Source of the DNA: Alphaproteobacteria bacterium
GTDB lineage: Bacteria; Pseudomonadota; Alphaproteobacteria; Sphingomonadales; Sphingomonadaceae
DNA length: 6,406 bases
Reading direction: 5' to 3'
Assembly: GCA_020249025.1 (NCBI GenBank)
Contig: JADCGM010000418.1
Location: 1 to 6,406 of the forward strand
Below are positions 1 to 4,461 of the stretch, in pieces. A program made the translations under genes and the position numbers. Below the pieces are notes generated by a model. It saw only the letters and a program-made list of their open reading frames with translations, was not told the DNA's origin and made no database searches. The first letter of the stretch is position 1, and every line of letters starts with the position of its first letter.

Positions 1-9
1 CCGCCCCCC

Positions 10-1791
10 TCAACTCCGCCCGAACAGCCGCTCCAGATCGGTCTTCGACAGCTTCACATAGGTCGGCCGGCCGTGGTTGCACTGGCCGCTGTGCGGCGTC
101 GCCTCCATGTCGCGGAGCAGCGCATTCATCTCGGCCACCCCCAGCGCCCGGCCCGCCCTTACCGAGCCGTGACAGGCCATCGTCGCGCAGACCGCATCGA
201 TCCGGTCCTTCAGCGTCAGCGCCGCATCGTGCGCGAGCAGATCGTCGGCGAGATCGCGGACCAGCGCCACCGCATCGGTCTTGCCGAGCAGCGCCGGTGT
301 CGAGCGCACCAGCACCGCCCGCGCCCCGAACCGCTCGACCTCCAGCCCCCATGCCGCCAGCTCGTCCGCGCGCGCCTCGACTGCCCCCGCCGCGATCTCG
401 TCGAGCTCGACGACCTCGGGGATCAGCAGCGCCTGCGCCGCCACCCCGCCCGCGCCCAGCGCCGCCTTCATCCGCTCGAGCACCAGCCGCTCGTGCGCGG
501 CATGCTGGTCGACGATGACCAGCCCGTCGGCGGCCTCGGCGACGATATAGGTGTTGTGGACCTGTCCGCGCGCCACCCCGAGCGGGAAATCGCCCGTCGC
601 AGTCGCGGCCGCCGCCGCCTCGCCCGCGCTGCCCCAGGGCTGCGGCGCACGCGCCATCGGCGCATCGGCGAAGGCGAGCCGCGGCGCGGCTAGGCCTGAC
701 GCCGGCTGCGGAGCGGCCGCGGCGAAGGGCGCGGCGCCCGCCTCCGGCCGCAGCGCCGCCAGCGTCGCCGCCGCCACCGTCGTCGAGGCGCGCTGCCCCG
801 CCGCATCGAGCGCGCGCCGCAGCCCCGAGACGATCAGCCCGCGCACCAGCGCCGCATCGCGGAAACGCACCTCGGTCTTGGCCGGGTGGACGTTCACGTC
901 GACGAAGTCGCTCGGCACGTCGAGGAACAACGCCAGCACCGGATGGCGGTCGCGCGCCAGAAGGTCCTGATAGGCCCCGCGTACCGCGCCGACGAGCAGC
1001 CGGTCGCGCACCGGCCGGCCGTTGACGAACAGATATTGGTGATCGGCGACGCCGCGATTGTAGGTCGGCAGCCCGGCGAGCCCGCCCAGCCGCACCCCCT
1101 CGCGCTCCAGATCGACGGGAATCGCATTGTCTGCGAAGTCGAGGCCAAGGATCGCCGCCATCCGCGCCAGACGGCTGCCCTCGAGGAGATCGCCGCCCGG
1201 CTCGGTCGCCAGCAGCCGCCGCCCGTCGTGGCTCAGCTCGAAGCCGACGTCGGCATGCGCCATCGCCAGCCGCCGCACCACATCGAGGCAGGCCGCCAGC
1301 TCCGACCGCTCCGATTTCAGGAACTTGCGCCGTGCAGGAACCCGCGCGAACAACCCCTCGACGGTGACGCGCGTGCCTTGCGGCAGCGCCGCCGGCCCGT
1401 CCTCGACGATGCGGCCGTTGTCGACCGTCAGCCGCCACCCCTCCCCGCCCGCCGTCCGGCTGGCGAGCGTCAGCCGTGCGACACTGCCGATGGAGGGCAG
1501 CGCCTCGCCGCGAAAGCCCAGCGTCCGGATCGCCGACAGGTCGCCGTCGGGCAGCTTGGACGTCGCGTGCCGCTCGATGGCGAGGCGCATGTCGTCGGGG
1601 CCCATCCCGCAGCCGTCGTCGACCACCGCGATGCGCTCGACCCCGCCCGCCGCCAGCTCGACGGCGATGCGCCGCGCGCCCGCGTCGAGCGCATTCTCGA
1701 CAAGCTCCTTCAGCGCGCTCGCCGGGCGTTCGACCACCTCGCCGGCGGCGATCTGGTTGACGAGGTGCTCGGGAAGGCGGCGAATGCTCAC
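10..1791 (-). CDS. mutL: DNA mismatch repair endonuclease MutL
   Basis: MutL is the ATP-driven matchmaker of methyl-independent mismatch repair: it is recruited by MutS to a mismatch and nicks the daughter strand. The 593-residue protein has the full GHKL ATPase domain (about 1-330): E29 as general base, N33 for Mg2+, the DDGCGM box at 58-63, TSKL at 77-80, GFRGEAL at 92-98, and the conserved lysine in HPAK (K305). A short Ala/Pro-rich linker (about 331-400) precedes a C-terminal dimerisation and nuclease domain. There the endonuclease signature DQHA-x2-E-x4-E is complete (428-439), with ACHGSVR (539-545), CNHGRP (571-576) and a terminal FGR (590-592). QALLIP (453-458) matches the beta-clamp-binding consensus QxxLxP. 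The start is GTG at 1791, because the MSIRRLPEHL N-terminus aligns with the family from residue 1 and a purine-rich RBS lies just upstream. The gene is divergent from mreB. Length and motifs look normal, with no sign of damage. Confidence 0.98.
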   Translation of the reverse strand: MSIRRLPEHLVNQIAAGEVVERPASALKELVENALDAGARRIAVELAAGGVERIAVVDDGCGMGPDDMRLAIERHATSKLPDGDLSAIRTLGFRGEALPSIGSVARLTLASRTAGGEGWRLTVDNGRIVEDGPAALPQGTRVTVEGLFARVPARRKFLKSERSELAACLDVVRRLAMAHADVGFELSHDGRRLLATEPGGDLLEGSRLARMAAILGLDFADNAIPVDLEREGVRLGGLAGLPTYNRGVADHQYLFVNGRPVRDRLLVGAVRGAYQDLLARDRHPVLALFLDVPSDFVDVNVHPAKTEVRFRDAALVRGLIVSGLRRALDAAGQRASTTVAAATLAALRPEAGAAPFAAAAPQPASGLAAPRLAFADAPMARAPQPWGSAGEAAAAATATGDFPLGVARGQVHNTYIVAEAADGLVIVDQHAAHERLVLERMKAALGAGGVAAQALLIPEVVELDEIAAGAVEARADELAAWGLEVERFGARAVLVRSTPALLGKTDAVALVRDLADDLLAHDAALTLKDRIDAVCATMACHGSVRAGRALGVAEMNALLRDMEATPHSGQCNHGRPTYVKLSKTDLERLFGRS

Positions 1792-1794
1792 AGT

Positions 1795-1802
1795 CTTTCC
1801 CT
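1795..1802 (-). promoter_or_regulatory. Ribosome binding site of mutL
   Basis: Read on the minus strand, AGGGAAAG lies three bases before the GTG start at 1791, with its AGGGA core six bases from the start codon. It supports a GTG start; no in-frame ATG lies close by that would give a better family alignment. Confidence 0.6.
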
Positions 1803-1853
1803 ACCGCACGCGGCAAAGCGCCGCCAGCACTCGCCAAATCGCGCTTTTCCGGC

Positions 1854-1882
1854 TTGGCGCGAACCCGCACGTCGGCCATTGT
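1854..1882 (+). promoter_or_regulatory. Weak candidate promoter for mreBCD-mrdA
   Basis: TTGGCG (1854-1859) and CATTGT (1877-1882) are 17 bases apart, which is the spacing of a housekeeping sigma-factor promoter. The -35 keeps the TTG core, but the -10 matches the consensus at only three of six positions. Alphaproteobacterial promoters are often degenerate, so this is a guess. If real, transcription would start near 1889 and the leader of roughly 95 bases would include the inverted repeat at 1928-1952. Confidence 0.2.
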
Positions 1883-1927
1883 CCCGGCCACGGGGCGGGT
1901 TTACAGGGCGGCATCCATTCACGGGCT

Positions 1928-1952
1928 GGCCGGCGCTGAAGCCGCGCCGGCC
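1928..1952 (+). repeat. Perfect 9-bp inverted repeat (hairpin) in the mreB leader
   Basis: GGCCGGCGC at 1928-1936 is exactly repeated in inverse orientation as GCGCCGGCC at 1944-1952, with the 7-base loop TGAAGCC. All nine pairs are G-C, so in RNA this would be a very stable stem. It ends 13 bases before the mreB Shine-Dalgarno and 31 bases before the ATG. It is not a classical intrinsic terminator: no T-run follows it directly, and the four T's at 1975-1978 are 22 bases away. It could be an mRNA leader structure affecting stability or translation, a protein-binding site, or chance in GC-rich DNA. Confidence 0.55.
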
Positions 1953-1965
1953 TGGTGCGTATTCC

Positions 1966-1974
1966 GGACGGGGG
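1966..1974 (+). promoter_or_regulatory. Ribosome binding site of mreB
   Basis: GGACGGGGG lies nine bases before the ATG at 1984. It is a G-rich, imperfect Shine-Dalgarno. The spacing favours the ATG at 1984 over the second in-frame ATG at 1990, which would be 15 bases away. Confidence 0.5.
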
Positions 1975-1983
1975 TTTTGTCTC

Positions 1984-3024
1984 ATGGCGATGTTGAGCCG
2001 CCTTTTTTCCTTTCTGAGCCAGGACATGGCGATCGACCTCGGGACCGCGAACACGCTGGTCTATGTGCGGGGCCGCGGCATCGTCCTCAACGAGCCGTCG
2101 GTGGTCGCGATCGAGACCAACAACGGCCGCAAGTCGGTCAAGGCGGTCGGCAACGACGCCAAGATGATGATGGGCAAGACGCCCGGCAACGTCGAGGCGA
2201 TCCGTCCCCTGCGTGACGGCGTCATCGCCGACATCGGCGTTGCCGAGCAGATGATCAACTACTTCATCAAGAAGGTGCACACCTCGCGCTTCCCGCGCTT
2301 CCCCGAGATCGTCGTGTGCGTCCCCTCGGGCAGCACCTCGGTCGAGCGCCGCGCCATCCGCGACGCCGCCAACAACGCCGGCGCCAGCCAGGTCTACCTG
2401 ATCGAGGAGCCGATGGCGGCGGCGATCGGTGCGGGCATGCCGGTGACCGAACCCATCGGCTCGATGGTCGTCGACATCGGCGGCGGCACCACCGAAGTCG
2501 CGGTGCTCTCGCTGCGCGGTCTCGCCTACACCACCTCGGTCCGCGTCGGCGGCGACAAGTTCGACGATGCGATCGTCTCCTACGTCCGCCGCAACTTCAA
2601 CCTGCTGATCGGCGAAGCCACCGCCGAGCGCATCAAGAAGGAAATCGGCACCGCCAAGGTGCCGGCGGACGGCGTCGGCCTCTCGGTCGAGATCAAGGGC
2701 CGCGACCTCATGAACGGCGTGCCCAAGGAGATCATGATCAACCAGGCCCAGATCGCCGAGGCGCTCAGCGAGCCGGTGTCGACGATCATCGAGGGCGTCC
2801 GCATGGCGCTCGAGAATACCGCGCCCGAGCTCGCCGCCGACATCGTCGATCAGGGCATCGTCCTGACCGGCGGCGGCGCGCTGTTGCAGGACATCGACAC
2901 GGTTCTGCGCGAGGCAACCGGCCTGCCGGTCTCGATCGCCGACGATCCGCTGACCTGCGTTGCGCTCGGCACCGGCCGCGCGCTCGAGGATCCGGTGTAT
3001 CGCGGCGTGCTGCTGACCGAGTAA
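1984..3024 (+). CDS. mreB: Rod shape-determining protein MreB (bacterial actin)
   Basis: MreB is the actin homologue that polymerises with ATP on the inner face of the cytoplasmic membrane and positions the elongation machinery. The 346-residue length is typical of the family. Actin-fold motifs appear in order: phosphate-1 loop IDLGTANT (17-24), the IEEPMAAAIG segment (140-149) with the catalytic glutamate region, phosphate-2 DIGGGTTEVAV (164-174), and the adenosine motif LTGGGALL (294-301). The N-terminus MAMLSRLFSFL is hydrophobic with basic residues, fitting the membrane-binding helix of Gram-negative MreB. The ATG at 1984 is chosen from RBS spacing; ATG at 1990 would give a product two residues shorter. 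The frame is open far upstream, but that part lies antisense to mutL and is not MreB. It is the first gene of the operon, and mreC follows after a 31-base gap. Confidence 0.98.
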   Translation: MAMLSRLFSFLSQDMAIDLGTANTLVYVRGRGIVLNEPSVVAIETNNGRKSVKAVGNDAKMMMGKTPGNVEAIRPLRDGVIADIGVAEQMINYFIKKVHTSRFPRFPEIVVCVPSGSTSVERRAIRDAANNAGASQVYLIEEPMAAAIGAGMPVTEPIGSMVVDIGGGTTEVAVLSLRGLAYTTSVRVGGDKFDDAIVSYVRRNFNLLIGEATAERIKKEIGTAKVPADGVGLSVEIKGRDLMNGVPKEIMINQAQIAEALSEPVSTIIEGVRMALENTAPELAADIVDQGIVLTGGGALLQDIDTVLREATGLPVSIADDPLTCVALGTGRALEDPVYRGVLLTE

Positions 3025-3040
3025 GGGCCACTCCGGGGGA

Positions 3041-3046
3041 AAGGAG
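3041..3046 (+). promoter_or_regulatory. Ribosome binding site of mreC
   Basis: AAGGAG sits nine bases before the ATG at 3056 and is the best Shine-Dalgarno in the window. It fixes the mreC start. A CTCC at 3031-3034 could pair with its GGAG across an 8-base loop, but four pairs are too few to claim a regulatory structure. Confidence 0.75.
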
Positions 3047-3055
3047 CCGGCGCGG

Positions 3056-3940
3056 ATGGCCTGGCCTCCCCGCCAAAGCTGGACGAGCTTCTCGCGGCGC
3101 GAGCGCAACCGTGCGCTCTTCAGCGCCATCGGCAGTGCGCTTGCGCTGCTCGCCGGGCTCATCCTGCTGCTCATGAGCCGCGCCGATCCGGCGCAGGGCC
3201 GCGGTCTGCGCGCTGCCGCCCTCGACGGGGTCGCGCCGGTGTGGGCGTGGACCAAGGCCCCGCTCGCCTGGGCGCAGGGCGTCGCCGACGACGTCGACGC
3301 CTATTTCGACGCCGTCGACCGCGTGAAGGAGCTGGAGGCGCGAATGGCGCGCCAGCAGCGGCTGCGCGAGCAGCGCGACGCGCTGCTGCGCGAGAACGCC
3401 CAGTTGAAGGCAATGCTGCGGGTCGTCGAGCCCGGCGCGCGCTGGTCGCGCACCGTCGCCATCGCCGGCGCCTCCTCGGGCTCCTACGTCCGCTCGGCGG
3501 TCGTCGCCGGCGGCCGCGCCGAGGGCTTGCGCGTCGGCCAGCCGGTGCGCATCGATGACGGCCTCGTCGGCCGCGTCGTCGAAACCGGCGAGCATGCCGC
3601 CCGCGTGTTGCTGCTCACCGACATGTCGAGCCTCGTGCCCGTCCGCGTCGTCCGGACCGGCCGCCCCGCCATCGTCGCCGGCGTCAACGAGGCGCTGCTC
3701 GAGGTGCGCTACGTCGCGCCCGCCGACGGCCCGCTGCGCGTCGGCGACCGCCTCGTCACCTCGGGCGACGGCGGCGTCTTTCCGCCCGACGTGCCGGTCG
3801 CCGTCGTCACCGGCTTCAAGGGCGAGCTGCCCGTCGCGCGGCCCGTCGCGCGCATGCAGGGCCTCGGCTACGTGACCGTCGAGGCGCCCTGGCTGCCGCC
3901 GCTGCCGCCGCCGCCCGCGCCCGCGGGGGCCGGGAAGTGA
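3056..3940 (+). CDS. mreC: Rod shape-determining protein MreC
   Basis: MreC is a bitopic inner-membrane protein whose periplasmic part binds and activates PBP2 in the elongasome. The 294-residue product has a short basic cytoplasmic N-terminus (RRERNR at 14-19), one membrane helix at about 20-40, a charged heptad-like coiled-coil region at about 85-122, and then the beta-barrel-like MreC core (about 125-280). The core contains the family-typical stretches VVAGGRAEGLRVGQPV, GLVGRVVETGEHAARVLLLTD (interrupted here for length) and LVTSGDGGVFPPDVPV. The protein ends in a proline-rich tail, PPLPPPPAPAG (281-291). The ATG at 3056 is supported by a strong Shine-Dalgarno nine bases upstream. Its stop codon overlaps the mreD start by four bases, so translation of the two is probably coupled. 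Gene order and fold pattern leave little doubt about identity. Confidence 0.96.
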   Translation: MAWPPRQSWTSFSRRERNRALFSAIGSALALLAGLILLLMSRADPAQGRGLRAAALDGVAPVWAWTKAPLAWAQGVADDVDAYFDAVDRVKELEARMARQQRLREQRDALLRENAQLKAMLRVVEPGARWSRTVAIAGASSGSYVRSAVVAGGRAEGLRVGQPVRIDDGLVGRVVETGEHAARVLLLTDMSSLVPVRVVRTGRPAIVAGVNEALLEVRYVAPADGPLRVGDRLVTSGDGGVFPPDVPVAVVTGFKGELPVARPVARMQGLGYVTVEAPWLPPLPPPPAPAGAGK

Positions 3941-4461
3941 GCCGCATCCATCCGATGGAGAGCGACGACCGCCTCGCGGAATGGGGCGAACGGCTGCGGC
4001 TGCTCGTGCCGATCGCGACCTGCATCGTCACGCTCATCCTCATGTCCTTTCCGCTGTTCACGCCGGTGCCGGTGCTGCCGCATCTGCCGCTGCTCGCGGT
4101 GCTGTGCTGGGTGCTGTTCAGCCCGTCGCTGATGCCGCCGTGGGTCGCGCTGCCCATCGGCGTTCTGACCGACGCTGCGCTCGGCGTGCCGCTCGGGGTC
4201 AACGCCGCGCTGATGCCCGCCGCCGCGATCACGGTCGCCGCCATCGATCGCCGCTTCGCCGACCGCCCGTTCGAGCTCGACTGGGCGCTCGCTGCGATCC
4301 TCATCCTCTCCTACCAGCTGCTGAGCGCGCAGCTCATCGCCTTTGCGACCGGGGTCAGCGCCGGCGGCTCGCTGTTCGTGCAGGCGGTCAGCACGATCCT
4401 CGCCTATCCGATCGTCGTGCTGCTTCTCGCGCGCCTCCAGCGCCGGCTGGTCGCGCAATGA
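3937..4461 (+). CDS. mreD: Rod shape-determining protein MreD
   Basis: MreD is a small polytopic inner-membrane protein of the elongation complex, partner of MreC. The 174-residue product has a short, charged, cytoplasmic-looking N-terminus, then five or six hydrophobic segments at about 22-41, 47-66, 68-80, 88-103, 117-137 and 147-165. The best-conserved MreD element is visible at 75-92 as GVLTDAALGVPLGVNAAL (D-x3-G-x-PLG pattern). The start is GTG at 3937, overlapping the mreC stop as GTGA. A G-run at 3925-3929 can serve as a weak Shine-Dalgarno. ATG at 3955 is an alternative that would remove six residues before any membrane segment. Its own stop overlaps the mrdA start as ATGA. Sequence conservation in this family is low, so the call rests on the motif, the hydrophobicity and the position between mreC and mrdA. 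Confidence 0.93.
   Translation: MSRIHPMESDDRLAEWGERLRLLVPIATCIVTLILMSFPLFTPVPVLPHLPLLAVLCWVLFSPSLMPPWVALPIGVLTDAALGVPLGVNAALMPAAAITVAAIDRRFADRPFELDWALAAILILSYQLLSAQLIAFATGVSAGGSLFVQAVSTILAYPIVVLLLARLQRRLVAQ

Larger units (their letters stand above)
1792..1983. other. Divergent mutL/mreB intergenic region
   Basis: These 192 bases separate the two divergent start codons, so they should hold the promoters of both mutL (leftward) and the mre operon (rightward). I see no convincing small gene here. The mreB frame stays open leftwards through this stretch and into mutL antisense, but the translated residues there resemble no MreB extension. Visible elements are the mutL RBS at the left end, a weak -35/-10-like pair at 1854-1882, a perfect 9-bp inverted repeat at 1928-1952, and the mreB Shine-Dalgarno at 1966-1974. 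TTTACA at 1900-1905 resembles a -35 box but has no -10 at a suitable distance. No promoter for mutL could be picked by eye on the minus strand. Confidence 0.7.

Noticed and set aside
571..576. Residue N572 of MutL, in CNHGRP instead of the often quoted CPHGRP, as a defect in the nuclease site
   Set aside because: The metal-binding Cys and His are intact, and all other nuclease motifs are present, so this is family variation and not a lesion. The coordinates given here are residue numbers; the codons lie at about 64-81 on the minus strand.
1900..1905. TTTACA as a -35 box for mreB
   Set aside because: It matches five of six consensus bases, but nothing resembling a -10 lies 16 to 18 bases downstream.
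1928..1978. Intrinsic terminator formed by the inverted repeat and the later T's
   Set aside because: The four T's are 22 bases after the stem and are followed immediately by the mreB start, so this is not a terminator arrangement.
886..3024. A 712-codon plus-strand frame that includes mreB and extends far upstream through mutL antisense
   Set aside because: Only the part from 1984 has actin-family sequence. The upstream part is the complement of mutL, Arg/Gln/Pro-rich without domain character, and it crosses the divergent promoter region.
1801..3255. A 484-codon minus-strand frame antisense to mreB and the start of mreC
   Set aside because: Composition is Asp/Arg/His/Gly/Ala-rich, as produced by the complement of a strongly GC3-biased gene. 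There is no recognisable domain, and the opposite strand is certain to be mreB.
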